A stretch of DNA of 64,000 nt. Source: a virus. Positions 38,801 to 46,853 of this stretch are shown here, one piece after another. A program made the position numbers and the translations under genes. Within the stretch, counting starts at the first letter, position 1; each line of letters begins with the position of its first letter. Location: the IMG/VR virus record IMGVR_UViG_3300042465_006864, positions 62,001 to 126,000 of that record; one strand, written 5' to 3'. Below the pieces are notes generated by a model. The model made no database searches, was not told where the DNA came from, and saw only the letters and a program-made list of their open reading frames with translations.

Positions 38801-41210
38801 TAACAATAAAGTTACAGATGAAAATACAAAACAAGCTTTGGAAAATAAAATTAAAGAAGCCAAAACAATAGATGAATTAAAAAGTTTGGCAGCGGTGATG
38901 TTCATGAGCAATAAGGGACAAGATCCACTATTGAATCAGAGTCAGATGCAAGATTTTATTCAAAAATATCAAGAACAACTTATAAAACAAGGTATAGAGT
39001 CAGAGCAAGCTCTAAAACAAGCACAAGCTGATATTAATGATGCTGGAAGAATCGCACCTGTTATTGATGCATTAGAAATGTTTAGACGCTCTCTGCTTGC
39101 AACTACACAAATCATTGATCAAAAAATCGAAGATATTAAGCTTCAACAACTCACTTCCATATCTGGAAAAGAGCTTATTCAAGGTAATTACGATATTGAA
39201 ACATTAAATCAACAAAGAGGGCAGACCAAAGAAGAAGCCGCGAGAATAGCTAGACAACGCCAAAACAAAGGATTGGGACAGCTCTTCGCCGAAGAATATA
39301 CTAAAACAGATGAAGAAAGAGCATTAAACATCAATCAAGCAATTGTCGATGGATCTGTCCAATTCAAAAACAATATGATTGAAGGCATCATGGGTGCTGT
39401 AGAAGGAACAAGTTCTCTTAAAGATGGTTTGCGTTCTGCCGCTTATGAATTCGTCAAAATGATCAACCAAAAAATGATGAGCAACTTGGCTGACAAAGTT
39501 GTTGGTGGAAATGTTCAGAGTGGAACTGGTCAAACTAGCGGTGGATTGGCTGGATTTTTCTCTAATATGTTTGCTTCTGGAGGCAAGGTAACTGGTGGCT
39601 CTGGATCGAAAGACGATGTTCCAGCAATGCTTATGGGCGGCGAATATGTTGTCAATAAGAAAGCTGTGTCGAAATATGGTCCAAAATTCTTAGAGGCAAT
39701 CAACAATGGCACACTCAATGGTTATGCTAAAGGTGGAAAAGTTCAAAAAGGTCCACAAGGTAACTTCTATGCTCCAGGAACTTTTGGTCAAGGAGCTATC
39801 AGCGGCAAAAGAAATCTTTTGGATTTCGCTACTCAAACTGGCACATCTGGAAAATTCGATCAAATGATCAACGAGTCAGGCTATCAATCAATTGCTCTTG
39901 AGCCTGAGAGTTCGAGACTTTCTGTTTCTGGAATGAGAAATTCTCCAATGTTTGATGCAACTCAATCAGCCAAAGGACAGGCTTTTGATTTGTATTTACA
40001 ACAGTATAATGCTGAAAGAGAAGCAAAGAAACAAGCGAAAGAGCAGAAGAAAGCCTTGATAAAACAAGTGGGCATGTTGGCTTTGTCTGCTGCATTGGGT
40101 CCCGTGATTAATGCGGCTGGCACTGGATTTAGTGCCGCATTTAAAGGCGCTTCTGGTCAAGGATTTATGAGTCAAGTCGGAGCTGGATTCAAAGGAATTG
40201 TTTCAGGTGGTAGCGTAGGAGGTCAACAAGTTGGAGGTTTATCTAATTTGTTTAGTAGCGCTGGTAAAGCATTCTCTGGTGATTTTGCTGGTGCAGCTAA
40301 TCAGTTTAAAATGTCTCAAATTGGAAATGGAAATCAATTGAGTGATCTTTATAAGTCTGATCCGAAATTTGCTTCTTATATTGATCAAAGAGGCGGATTT
40401 GACACTTCTGGTGCGTTAAAGGCTATTCCTGTTTCTGGAATTGGTGGCGGAATTTCTTCTGGCATTGCGAAAGGATCTAGCTCTTTTAGAGCGACAGCTT
40501 TTGGAAGACCAGATATTGATGCGACTACAGCGCAAGAAATAAGAAGTGGTCAATTCAAAAAAATGGGCGGGGATATTAATATAGGATCTGGAGGTATAAG
40601 ATACGCTGGATTAAGCAGTAATTTACCAACCGTAGCTGTTCATCCAAGTAGTGGATTTAAAGCTGGCGATAGAATTTCTGTAATAAGCAACTTATTCCCC
40701 AATGGTAGAGAGTTTTTGGTAGCTGGTACTGGACCAGCCCCAGGAAGACTAGATTTCTTTTCAGATAATAAACAAGAGTATAGACAGCTTGCTGGACAAA
40801 GAATTCAAAGCGTTACTAAAAGAGCTATTGGCGGCATGATTCCATCAACATCAGGCATTGACACAGTTCCAGCAATGCTTTCTGGTGGAGAATTCGTCAT
40901 GAATCGCTCTGCCGTTCAAAGCATTGGCGCACCAAATCTTCAATCAATGAATGCTGGTGGAACTTCCATCACTTCAGAAGAGACGAGCAAAGAACTCAAC
41001 GAAAAACTCTTGGCAAAACTTGATGAACTTATTGGAGCATCTGGTTCAACTGGAAACATTACAATAAACGTGGCTCCATCTGGTCAAACCTCTCAAGAAA
41101 CTTCACAAGATCCATCTGCAAGCCGTCAACAGCTTGCTCGCCAAATCAAAGACGCAGTATTGCAGATCATCAACGACGAGAAAAGAATTGGAGGCACTCT
41201 AAGAAGATAA
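32835..41210 (+). CDS. Tail tape measure protein with embedded nuclease-like modules
   Basis: 2,791 residues. Residues about 85-260 are the classic tape-measure domain (SLVEISTVLNKTGSELDKFG, LARQGLSAEDTL, GLKRSASVANLAGVSFEELA, RGGAVIGNAFKTIFSRI). A hydrophobic stretch near 410-460 may form the membrane channel. From about 620 to 1360 five G-G/N-G-(F/L/Y)-(I/V)-P-N-(F/Y) motifs divide the chain into modules. The first module (about 640-795) has a PD-(D/E)xK-like core, SSAVDGFIKK...LLEVKSG; the second (about 805-1100) has QGDLFEAAGKVAL, PFDFQ and RGEAKRG. The third (about 1110-1270) has an RGAMLGLYNNLGKVAKKSG stretch. The C-terminal third is coiled coil, with two GGS-x-x-DxVPAMLxGGE(Y/F)V motifs. 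It sets tail length and is injected with DNA. Confidence 0.9.
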   Translation: MSQSIQLQVTQVGLEQSIAAAMKRVGSSSQINLGTSSKQINALSQPLGRITGQADEFSKSMAAANARVLAFGASAGIIAGVSSAMSGLLASTIKVEKSLVEISTVLNKTGSELDKFGQDIFNVAKNTGKSFDEVAKGALELARQGLSAEDTLTRLNDALILSRLSGLDATQSVEGLTAAFNSFKKSGITTAEILNKVVAASQKYAVSEKDIIEGLKRSASVANLAGVSFEELAAVITAVQEKTARGGAVIGNAFKTIFSRIQDKTVLSDLDEMGIAVTDLANGEVLPALKILENLAKKMEGFSQIEQADIAKKLGGVYQLDKLLAALSDLSDEASVTTGALNAMEKAGNSAYQKNAVLNQTLAALLNKVAVSAEQLGAKLGEIGVTDNLKNVLGFFNSLLEGIQKILGEESGLGNLVRGLVKGLGSFLAGPGLALFGGIILKLSKDLVQFGFASLKAFFGIGKAAKEVQNVEGAISQILSKNVNLQQQLFALEGNRAAQLRLITGALVEQEALLRRSANISSGLAAPLYNVGARAKSSGLRIGNSAGGYMPAVAQESKSIQKGVGGARAGDKPVVVPNFNFGSGKKGTMVAHTGEYIVPNFNGSGGSAVFNRQMVQSMGLPSGAKKINAAGGLIPNFAKVSEIAKYNPRVATALQKSDLTDKRLNKLDLVNLFNNKYQQEFIPKLPNESANQYEERVTRLLGYNNNDTLKHRGSSAVDGFIKKSNSIKLLEVKSGAWNSYEVLNKFLRALPENYGANNALDIWTGNRDDIKVQATIASPIKKNFAAKQAGLFSRAANGFIPNFAPKFNAETVRKYADEIQKYKDPTKDFYQFPDGTGGYGSQIKNVLSRQQSKAVANKQIKEKKIEDRGFFNLSADSLGGILLVSPRFGKSQGSLDTSMQIGEIPFFNQDKSMSIDKNKYIKLSGIKTTNTPSGRDLKSLRADVNELFSDGIVRLANRLYGETFDPASGGEFSAKLQSLDASKKQQLLPPAAQGDLFEAAGKVALNSFANLESLFGSGEQNRPFDFQNPEALRKVFGVNAKRGEAKRGGEKNFGSSKQVQGIIKKIFNDSEYSSSAIKSLRGQGAFDFSKAQKAAQEKNAAGGFIPNFYDYKLKKQGKDSKREILDKITGSYLTYSKNNDNLEIKTAFSYKRGAMLGLYNNLGKVAKKSGKSLFSPIIIPQRDRLKSFNENSSIDEILKAVYPQLVYREKSNSKNTKLKLYLGGNGIDLSGKNIFQQVANYFKNTSPTSPKDLLSSIEDRKVSITSLVDTFANGYIPNFANPLQAALGREMAAGVPASQIYIDKNSSLKNAANPMGLMVANRRDEPAGGFQGINRARREGANPMMYGAAGGFVPNYNNPYGARTMYTQSAAPSLPPLSMNAQQTASSGAAQPMAALTNSTEEVVKANRDMLGTIFAVQAGMSVLTGATDGATNGFAKFANSFGTVASSVSTVVFAGQGLSQAFGGAEKGLGKVVGKLGIYGAVAVGVYTGFQELTKYLDSTNPEIQKASEAMSRVSDAASRAAVNLNTLNPALKERVQKESKKLISDARKYTTTEYATSGGTMGAYGSSATREVIRSAEFEGVSDQVQTGFEELIAQASGAGISDKAILKLIAPRFQSDRKMTTNEVEEISSSLSNSILTIAKEGSPEAIIKRLSKEDREKYASMIPKDVESAIASRAGSDGKGRSDNALAGLQEEFYNAGIEGDIARQESIRKTIDLLRDQKNAEENVAKEAIDQIKTSIAQDKLRNALAMSIAKARSFGNDILGQELLKGQELGTLDEKALRNLQDKIALRDVDRELQDATSNLIQEQISQAKKITADSEKAQALQEKLNSLSAEDLQNRYVVNELLNETSKLLDQNSGLTDQQKIALQATLDKLFDENELKKDNLRLTQEQTGEYKEQARQLDLISQASKRALEAQSFNREIGATKSINANDLQIRALESSKLGASDSQIRQIDQQIAAIKANTIALEQSNAKNKIFEDMKSELSANNKVTDENTKQALENKIKEAKTIDELKSLAAVMFMSNKGQDPLLNQSQMQDFIQKYQEQLIKQGIESEQALKQAQADINDAGRIAPVIDALEMFRRSLLATTQIIDQKIEDIKLQQLTSISGKELIQGNYDIETLNQQRGQTKEEAARIARQRQNKGLGQLFAEEYTKTDEERALNINQAIVDGSVQFKNNMIEGIMGAVEGTSSLKDGLRSAAYEFVKMINQKMMSNLADKVVGGNVQSGTGQTSGGLAGFFSNMFASGGKVTGGSGSKDDVPAMLMGGEYVVNKKAVSKYGPKFLEAINNGTLNGYAKGGKVQKGPQGNFYAPGTFGQGAISGKRNLLDFATQTGTSGKFDQMINESGYQSIALEPESSRLSVSGMRNSPMFDATQSAKGQAFDLYLQQYNAEREAKKQAKEQKKALIKQVGMLALSAALGPVINAAGTGFSAAFKGASGQGFMSQVGAGFKGIVSGGSVGGQQVGGLSNLFSSAGKAFSGDFAGAANQFKMSQIGNGNQLSDLYKSDPKFASYIDQRGGFDTSGALKAIPVSGIGGGISSGIAKGSSSFRATAFGRPDIDATTAQEIRSGQFKKMGGDINIGSGGIRYAGLSSNLPTVAVHPSSGFKAGDRISVISNLFPNGREFLVAGTGPAPGRLDFFSDNKQEYRQLAGQRIQSVTKRAIGGMIPSTSGIDTVPAMLSGGEFVMNRSAVQSIGAPNLQSMNAGGTSITSEETSKELNEKLLAKLDELIGASGSTGNITINVAPSGQTSQETSQDPSASRQQLARQIKDAVLQIINDEKRIGGTLRR

Positions 41211-41211
41211 T

Positions 41212-42000
41212 ATGTTTGATTTATTAAACAACTACGAGAATAAAGTTTTCATCTCTGGGCAAGAACTGCTCGGAGTTGAAAACGTCAACATTTCATATTC
41301 TCAATCTACGGCTGTCTCAAGATTTTTGGGACTATCTACAGCGCAAACATTAATTGCTGGCGAGACTCAAAAACAAGTGACATTCTCGCGGTATTTGATT
41401 TATAGCGATCCAGTCTTGTCACTGACAGGCTCTTCGCCAACAAGTGGCAGCATCAACTACAATGGTCAAGCTTATGGCTTTAATAGCGGATTCCTGACCG
41501 AGTATAGCGTCAATTGCGCTGTAGGAACTGTGCCGTCAACTAATGCTGCTTTATCTGTTTATGGAGAGATGAGAAGCGGAATCAACCATTCGGGTTCAGT
41601 AGCAGCTCCAACAATATACATACCAAACCAAGGATCAATATCTTTATCATGCGATAACTCAACTACTAATCGTGTAGTTGGTTTCGATTACTCATTAAAA
41701 ATTAATAGAGAGCCACTTTACAAAATAGGTTCAATTCTTCCCGCAGAAGTAATCACTGATCGAGTTATTGAGTTTAATGCGTCTGTGCAAATTGATGTAG
41801 ATGACGCATTCTTGCAAAACGCCAGTGGATTTTTATCAGGAAGACAGAACAAAACAGTAACTTTTACTGTAAAATCAAAAGACAACACGCAAACAATTCA
41901 GCAGCTCACCATACCAAATGCATCATTAATTGGCGAGACTCTAACATCATCTGCTGATGGCGGCGTAAAATTAACACTTAACTATATTGGTCATTCATGA
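41212..42000 (+). CDS. Tail-tube-like protein, paralogue 3
   Basis: A 262-residue beta-rich protein immediately after the tape measure. It shares FLTEYSVNCAVGTVPSTNAAL and VGFDYSLKINREPLYKIGSILP with the tail-tube-like genes at 27649 and 42941. Here it probably forms a distal tail ring or tube-tip (baseplate-hub) layer. The next gene overlaps by ATGA. Confidence 0.7.
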   Translation: MFDLLNNYENKVFISGQELLGVENVNISYSQSTAVSRFLGLSTAQTLIAGETQKQVTFSRYLIYSDPVLSLTGSSPTSGSINYNGQAYGFNSGFLTEYSVNCAVGTVPSTNAALSVYGEMRSGINHSGSVAAPTIYIPNQGSISLSCDNSTTNRVVGFDYSLKINREPLYKIGSILPAEVITDRVIEFNASVQIDVDDAFLQNASGFLSGRQNKTVTFTVKSKDNTQTIQQLTIPNASLIGETLTSSADGGVKLTLNYIGHS

Positions 42001-42944
42001 GCAGCTTTTACGATAGAACAACAGGCAACATTAGCGGCGTTAGTCCACTAGCTTCATTAAGCTCAGAGTTTCCAGCATACGGATCGAAGGTGGCAATCAC
42101 TTCGCGAAATAGTTTATATGAAACACAAAATGGTTTCTATAACCTGATGCCGATGTCAGTCAATAACTTGAACGCTAAGTTTGATTTGAGATACGATTTA
42201 CCCGAAAACAAGGCTCAACAGTTGGTGAGATTTTTAGAATTAAAAAGTGGTCAAGAGTTTATTGAATTTGATGATCCTTCTGATTTCTATAAAAAGGTAA
42301 GTGGCGTTTGCGACAACTATGCTATTAATCACATAAATAAGCAACATTATGAGGTTGCATTTTCGCTAGAAGTATTTCAGGCTTCTTCTATTCTTAACTG
42401 GTCTGGAATGTCTTATATAAATACCAGTTATAAAACTTGGTCTGCCTCTCAATCCTATAAAAAATACGACATACTTTATTCTGGAGTCAATAGCAATAAA
42501 TTAAACAATTTTTATTACTGCACCGAAGACCATATTGCATCCAGCACTTCTTTAGATGGTCCAACAGGTTCTACAGCAAAATGGAGTCAGTCATTCTTTT
42601 TCGAGCCAGATGTTGGTGTTCAAAACGATGTTAAAATGCGCGTTGATACTGTAGATTTCAAAAACTCTTTTATCCAAAAGATCAATTCTTCGCGCAATAT
42701 TTCTTTAGTCAATTGGCAGTATAAGTTCGAAAATATTGATGATCAAAAAGCCAAAGCTATCTTCCACTTTTTGGAAAATAAATTCGGCTATAGAAGATTC
42801 TATCATACACCTTCTTCTGTTTACAATAGATTGAAGGTATACTACTGTCCATCGTGGCAACACACTTGGAACTACAACAATTCACACACACTGGAAGTTG
42901 AAATAGTGGAAGACCCACTTGGGATAGTTCCTAACGATCAATGA
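41997..42944 (+). CDS. Distal tail protein with two lambda gpM-like modules
   Basis: A 315-residue protein made of two similar halves: LRYDLPENKAQQLVRFLELKSG followed by EFIEFDDPSDF (about 55-85), and YKFENIDDQKAKAIFHFLENKFG followed by RRFYHTP (about 240-275), each ending in a strand pair. This pattern (strand, helix with x-x-A-x-x-L-x-x-F, then an aromatic strand) resembles minor tail proteins of the lambda gpM type at the tail tip. Between them is a W/Y-rich linker. ATGA overlaps on both sides show tight co-translation with paralogues 3 and 4. Confidence 0.6.
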   Translation: MSSFYDRTTGNISGVSPLASLSSEFPAYGSKVAITSRNSLYETQNGFYNLMPMSVNNLNAKFDLRYDLPENKAQQLVRFLELKSGQEFIEFDDPSDFYKKVSGVCDNYAINHINKQHYEVAFSLEVFQASSILNWSGMSYINTSYKTWSASQSYKKYDILYSGVNSNKLNNFYYCTEDHIASSTSLDGPTGSTAKWSQSFFFEPDVGVQNDVKMRVDTVDFKNSFIQKINSSRNISLVNWQYKFENIDDQKAKAIFHFLENKFGYRRFYHTPSSVYNRLKVYYCPSWQHTWNYNNSHTLEVEIVEDPLGIVPNDQ

Positions 42945-44101
42945 GCAAATTTATATTCAAAAGCAATTCAGCAATACTAGCTACATCGCCATCTCCTGCT
43001 TGGACTACTACCGAGCAGAGCGGTTATTTTGTGCCGCTAGTTCAAGGATCAGAGATTTCTGTTTCTGTGGACAGGCAAACATCTAAACAGGTAGGCTCAC
43101 AACAATATGCAATTGATGATATAGTTCGATCTCCAGATGTTAATTTTAATGTTAGTTATCTGTTTTCCCCCTATTTCGTTAACGAATATTTATTTGGTAT
43201 TTATAAAAAAGACAAGGCAACATCTCCAACAGATCTCAACCAAGATCAAAATTTTTATCTACTTATTAATGATCAAAATGGTAGCGATATATTGCCGAGT
43301 TTTACTGGCGTTTCCCCAAGAACTAATTTTAGTGGAATGACATGCGCTTCAATTGGAAATTGTTTTTTAAATAATTATTCTGTTAGTTTTAGCGTTGGCT
43401 CATTACCAACAGTATCATGTTCTTTCGTTGGATCGAATGTTCAATTTGTAAACTTGACGGGAAATAATATGGGAATACCAGCGATTAATCTAGCCTCTGG
43501 TAATCAAGTTAATTCTGGTTTTGTTAATTTTTCAAATTTCAAAACTTCTCTTTCGGGTTATTCTCCACAAGTTTCTTCAGATTCGCCAAATGTATATAGA
43601 TTGCCAGTAACAAAACCAAGCGATGTGCAGCCAACGCTAAGCAATTTGCAATGCGGTGGCGCAACTTTAATTTCGGGCGCTTTGATACAATCTTTTAATA
43701 TTGATATTCCTTTCGAAAGGACTAGTCTTTATGGATTAGGGAGTAACTATATCTATGGTCGTAAAGCAAATTCTCCTGCTAGAGGATCAGCTTCTATCAG
43801 TGCTATTGTTGAGAATTTTAATAGCGGCAATTTAGCTTCACTGAATCAATCAGAACAAAAATACGATTTTGAAATAGAAATGTTAAATTCGCAAAATGAA
43901 AAACAGAGCTATTTTTTCATTCAAAATGCAAAAGTTAATTCTATTTCTTATTCATTAAATGTCAATGGATTGATGGAGTTTTCTGCTAGCTACTCTTTTG
44001 AGGTAAATGATAATGGCGGATTGGTTATTTCTCCTTACGTTGCGATAGATAACAATGAATCAATTTGGCAAAACATTGACATAGAATGGAGCCTTTTTTA
44101 A
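42941..44101 (+). CDS. Tail-tube-like protein, paralogue 4
   Basis: A 386-residue beta-rich protein. CFLNNYSVSFSVGSLPTVSCSF and IQSFNIDIPFERTSLYGLGSNYIYGR match the block pairs of the paralogues at 27649 and 41212; an FEIEMLN...QNAKVNSISYSL C-terminal block corresponds to VISVKK...IKRAQLDSASVS in the gene at 27649. It is likely a tail-tip ring component. An 85-bp gap with a late-type motif follows. Confidence 0.7.
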   Translation: MSKFIFKSNSAILATSPSPAWTTTEQSGYFVPLVQGSEISVSVDRQTSKQVGSQQYAIDDIVRSPDVNFNVSYLFSPYFVNEYLFGIYKKDKATSPTDLNQDQNFYLLINDQNGSDILPSFTGVSPRTNFSGMTCASIGNCFLNNYSVSFSVGSLPTVSCSFVGSNVQFVNLTGNNMGIPAINLASGNQVNSGFVNFSNFKTSLSGYSPQVSSDSPNVYRLPVTKPSDVQPTLSNLQCGGATLISGALIQSFNIDIPFERTSLYGLGSNYIYGRKANSPARGSASISAIVENFNSGNLASLNQSEQKYDFEIEMLNSQNEKQSYFFIQNAKVNSISYSLNVNGLMEFSASYSFEVNDNGGLVISPYVAIDNNESIWQNIDIEWSLF

Positions 44102-44171
44102 CAACGTCTTAAATAAGGTTGGATGAAATTTTAAATGATAAACCAAATCGCTGAAACTTTATATAAATTAA

Positions 44172-44179
44172 GTGTAATT
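44172..44179 (+). promoter_or_regulatory. Late-type GTGTAATT motif before the fibre gene
   Basis: GTGTAATT ends 7 nt before the ATG at 44187. Confidence 0.55.
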
Positions 44180-44186
44180 ATAAAAG

Positions 44187-45062
44187 ATGAGCTTGGGACC
44201 ATTAGCAATTAAAAATTCTTTTCAGTATCTGCTGATACAAAGCGGAGCTGCGCGACCGAAATTAGGAGATGGTAGCGCTATAAATTGGAGCTATGGAATC
44301 GCAGATGGATCTAGCAATGTTGCAACTGGAACATATACTAATGTAGTAGGAGGACTTAGCAATACCGCTAGCGGTAGCTATTCTTTTATAGGCGGAGGCT
44401 ATGGTAATACAGTTAGTGTAAACAATAGTGTAGTTGCTGGAGGAGGTTATAATACAGTAAGTGGAAATACTAGCGCAATTGTTGGAGGTGTTTTTAATGA
44501 TGCTAATGCAAGCTTTTGTTTTGTTGGTGCGGGTTATGATAATGGAGCCAGTGGAAGCTATAGCTCAGTAGTCGGAGGCAATAATAATAAAGTAACTGGG
44601 GCGGCTTCTTTTATAGGAGGTGGTGAACTAAATCGTGTTTATGGTGACAGTTCTTCAATTGTCGGCGGCTCTTCACATACAGCAAGTGGGGCGGCATCTT
44701 TTGTAGGAGGAGGTATTTCCAATGGCGCTAATGGAGATTACAGCGCAATTGTTGGAGGCTCTTTAAATAATATTGACTCAAGCGCAACTTACTCTTCTAT
44801 CCTTGGTGGACTTCGTTCAATAATAAGCTCTGGGCATTCTGGGGCAACAGTCATTTCTGATGGACAAAATCGAGATCATACATCTAAAGGTCCAAATACA
44901 TGCTCTTTAGATTTTGCTAGTGGAGTTTATTTAAGGCTTCCTGCGTTCACAGGCTCCAGCTCTCAAGCTGGAAATTCTGGAGAATTAAAAATAAGTGGCG
45001 CATTTCTTTATATAGCAACAGGCAGTAATTTGTGGGGGAGAATGCCAATATCAACATTCTAA
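44187..45062 (+). CDS. Tail fibre/spike with YadA-like beta-roll repeats
   Basis: A 291-residue protein. Residues about 45-210 consist of some twelve 13- to 14-residue repeats of the form N-x-A-S-G-x-Y-S-x-V-x-GG, e.g. ASGSYSFIGGGYGNTV, as in the left-handed beta-roll heads of YadA-type adhesins and phage spikes, a trimeric fold. The N-terminal 40 residues (MSLGPLAIKNSFQYLL) would anchor to the tail; the C-terminal segment (SGELKISGAFLYIATGSNLWGRM) may be the tip. It probably binds the host surface. It has its own late-type motif. Confidence 0.8.
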   Translation: MSLGPLAIKNSFQYLLIQSGAARPKLGDGSAINWSYGIADGSSNVATGTYTNVVGGLSNTASGSYSFIGGGYGNTVSVNNSVVAGGGYNTVSGNTSAIVGGVFNDANASFCFVGAGYDNGASGSYSSVVGGNNNKVTGAASFIGGGELNRVYGDSSSIVGGSSHTASGAASFVGGGISNGANGDYSAIVGGSLNNIDSSATYSSILGGLRSIISSGHSGATVISDGQNRDHTSKGPNTCSLDFASGVYLRLPAFTGSSSQAGNSGELKISGAFLYIATGSNLWGRMPISTF

Positions 45063-45069
45063 TAAAAAT

Positions 45070-45360
45070 ATGATACTAAATAACAGTCAACCAATCGTAA
45101 TTCAAGCTGTAGAAGAAAAACAATTTCCTCATTTATGGCTCAAGAATATCCATATTAATAGCGACTCTACAAGCGAGGGGACTATTATGATCGAGTGCGC
45201 TCCTTATAATGCCGAAACTAAAGAAGTCGGACACGGGAACGTAAAGAGAATATTCGTTAGAGACTTATGGGAAGCTGTCAAAAACATCCCAGAAGCTGCT
45301 ATAGCTATGGAGGCGATTATTGCGGCGATTGAGCCTATCGAAGCTTGGAATCAAAAATAA
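45070..45360 (+). CDS. Hypothetical protein after the fibre gene
   Basis: A 96-residue protein (QFPHLWLKNIHINSDSTSEGTIMIECAPYNAETKE) with two strands then a helical C-terminus (WEAVKNIPEAAIAMEAIIAAIEPIEAWN). It lies 7 nt after the fibre gene and may be a fibre chaperone or a virion part; not recognised. Confidence 0.65.
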   Translation: MILNNSQPIVIQAVEEKQFPHLWLKNIHINSDSTSEGTIMIECAPYNAETKEVGHGNVKRIFVRDLWEAVKNIPEAAIAMEAIIAAIEPIEAWNQK

Positions 45361-45373
45361 GATTCAGGCTAAT

Positions 45374-45766
45374 TTATTTTCCAAAATCGACTTGGATATT
45401 CTTACTTTCAAATGATTTCATTTGATCGGGATGTTTTGCTCCTCTGCGTTTTTCAGAGTAGTCTTTAAAGTATTTTTCTTTTACTGGGTCAACGCCGCCA
45501 GCCATCTCTGCGCGTTGATGACTAAGCTCCGCGCTTTTGTCTAACAGGTCTCCGTATGTTCCCTTTTTGCCGCCAGTTTTTCGAGTAAAGTCTTCGGATT
45601 TGAATGGATCAATTTTTGAATCAATAGATGCATGTGGAACAGTGAATACTCTTTTCCAAGTAGCTTCGTCTCCATCCTCCCCAAAATATTCGTGGACATC
45701 GCTCATTTTTTGAACAATGTCCCGATATTCTTCCGTTTCAGAATTAAAATAAGTATAAATTGGCAT
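45374..45766 (-). CDS. FmdB-like phage protein lacking zinc-binding Cys
   Basis: A 130-residue protein starting MPIYTYFNSETEEYRDIVQKMSD, the phage version of the FmdB-family N-terminus, but without the CxxC pairs of bacterial members. The C-terminal half is basic-polar (KSEDFTRKTGGKKGTYGDLL; SEKRRGAKHPDQM). Last gene of the minus-strand operon that begins at 49179; its ATG overlaps the stop of the glycosyltransferase (TAATG). Function in phages is unknown. Confidence 0.7.
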   Translation of the reverse strand: MPIYTYFNSETEEYRDIVQKMSDVHEYFGEDGDEATWKRVFTVPHASIDSKIDPFKSEDFTRKTGGKKGTYGDLLDKSAELSHQRAEMAGGVDPVKEKYFKDYSEKRRGAKHPDQMKSFESKNIQVDFGK

Positions 45767-46848
45767 TAGACAAACGACTCAAGAATTTTCTGAACGGTAT
45801 TGGCGTAGGTTAGTTGCTCGCCAAGCTTGATTCCAGCAGTATTGATAGGTTGGTCTGCCAAGCGTTTTTCTGCTCTATCGAATGCATCAATCATTGCTTG
45901 ATCAGAATAAGCAGGAAAAGGACCCTGATTAAAGCTATGACCAGTGGTGAAGAATGCACCATCATGGCTGTCAATAAACGAATCGCACTCAACAAGAATG
46001 GAGTTTTCATCTGTAGCCCAATCTTTGTGAGAGGTAGAGTTTGAGACGATAGACCATTTGCCGAGGCACGTAGCATTAAAGCTTGGCAGATTCCAACCTT
46101 CGGCGTAACTTAATCCAGTAAGATCAATATCAATCGCATTTAGCAACTCATTGACTTCCTGATTAGTTTTCAAGTATGGAAGAAAATTGATATTAGAATA
46201 CCTTTTGCCTCCAAGAACACCATTGATGATTTCACTCATCTGTTCAGGCTTAAAGAATGGATTTGTAATACAGCAAGTAAGTTGATACTTATTGTCGTTT
46301 CCATATTTTTCAAGCCACGCTTTGATGATGCCAGCAGTGTTCTTTCTCTTCTCAAACTTGCCCATCAGTCCGAAATGAGTTACGCCTTTCAAGTATGTGC
46401 GATCAGTTCTTTGGAAGTCCTGATCGAACCCAAGAGGTGCAAAAACAAAGTTATCACACCCTTTTTGTTTAAACAAGTCCAGCGCATAATTGGAAGTAAC
46501 GATTACCTTATTTTGGGATTTGGCAATAGCAACCTCTATATCAGTGGGTTCGCTGCACTCGTAAAATGTAAAAAGATTTTGGCAGTGAGATTTTCTGTCT
46601 TCCCCACCACTGAAGTGCCATAGTTTCAGTGATGGAGATCCATGTGACAACGCCGAGTAACGATTATCAATTGCTCTCTGCAAATATTGTTTAAAGTCTT
46701 CTGAGACTTTGAAAGTAGACAAGTCAACATTTCCAATTGGAAAAAGCCCAATATCAAAATTCAATTTATAAAACTCCCGAAGAATGTTAAAAGAAACATT
46801 TCCGAAACTAAGGGAATTAAGTGGAGCTTCTACTATTAGGCTTTTCAT
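45766..46848 (-). CDS. Glycosyltransferase, GT-B (GT4-like)
   Basis: A 360-residue protein with the two-domain GT-B layout. Landmarks: N-terminal EAPLNSLSFGNVSFNILREF, the hinge-proximal APLGFD, GLMGKFEKRKN (donor-domain start at about 178), and AEGWNLPSFNA in the C-terminal nucleotide-sugar binding region. GT4 enzymes transfer sugars from nucleotide donors. Inside a replication/nucleotide operon the acceptor might be phage DNA or a virion or host glycan; the sequence does not say which. Confidence 0.8.
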   Translation of the reverse strand: MKSLIVEAPLNSLSFGNVSFNILREFYKLNFDIGLFPIGNVDLSTFKVSEDFKQYLQRAIDNRYSALSHGSPSLKLWHFSGGEDRKSHCQNLFTFYECSEPTDIEVAIAKSQNKVIVTSNYALDLFKQKGCDNFVFAPLGFDQDFQRTDRTYLKGVTHFGLMGKFEKRKNTAGIIKAWLEKYGNDNKYQLTCCITNPFFKPEQMSEIINGVLGGKRYSNINFLPYLKTNQEVNELLNAIDIDLTGLSYAEGWNLPSFNATCLGKWSIVSNSTSHKDWATDENSILVECDSFIDSHDGAFFTTGHSFNQGPFPAYSDQAMIDAFDRAEKRLADQPINTAGIKLGEQLTYANTVQKILESFV

Positions 46849-46853
46849 ATCAA

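Noticed and set aside
44300-44830. Repetitive DNA in the fibre gene as a tandem repeat or CRISPR
   Set aside because: Repeats are degenerate at DNA level and in frame; they encode the beta-roll protein repeat.
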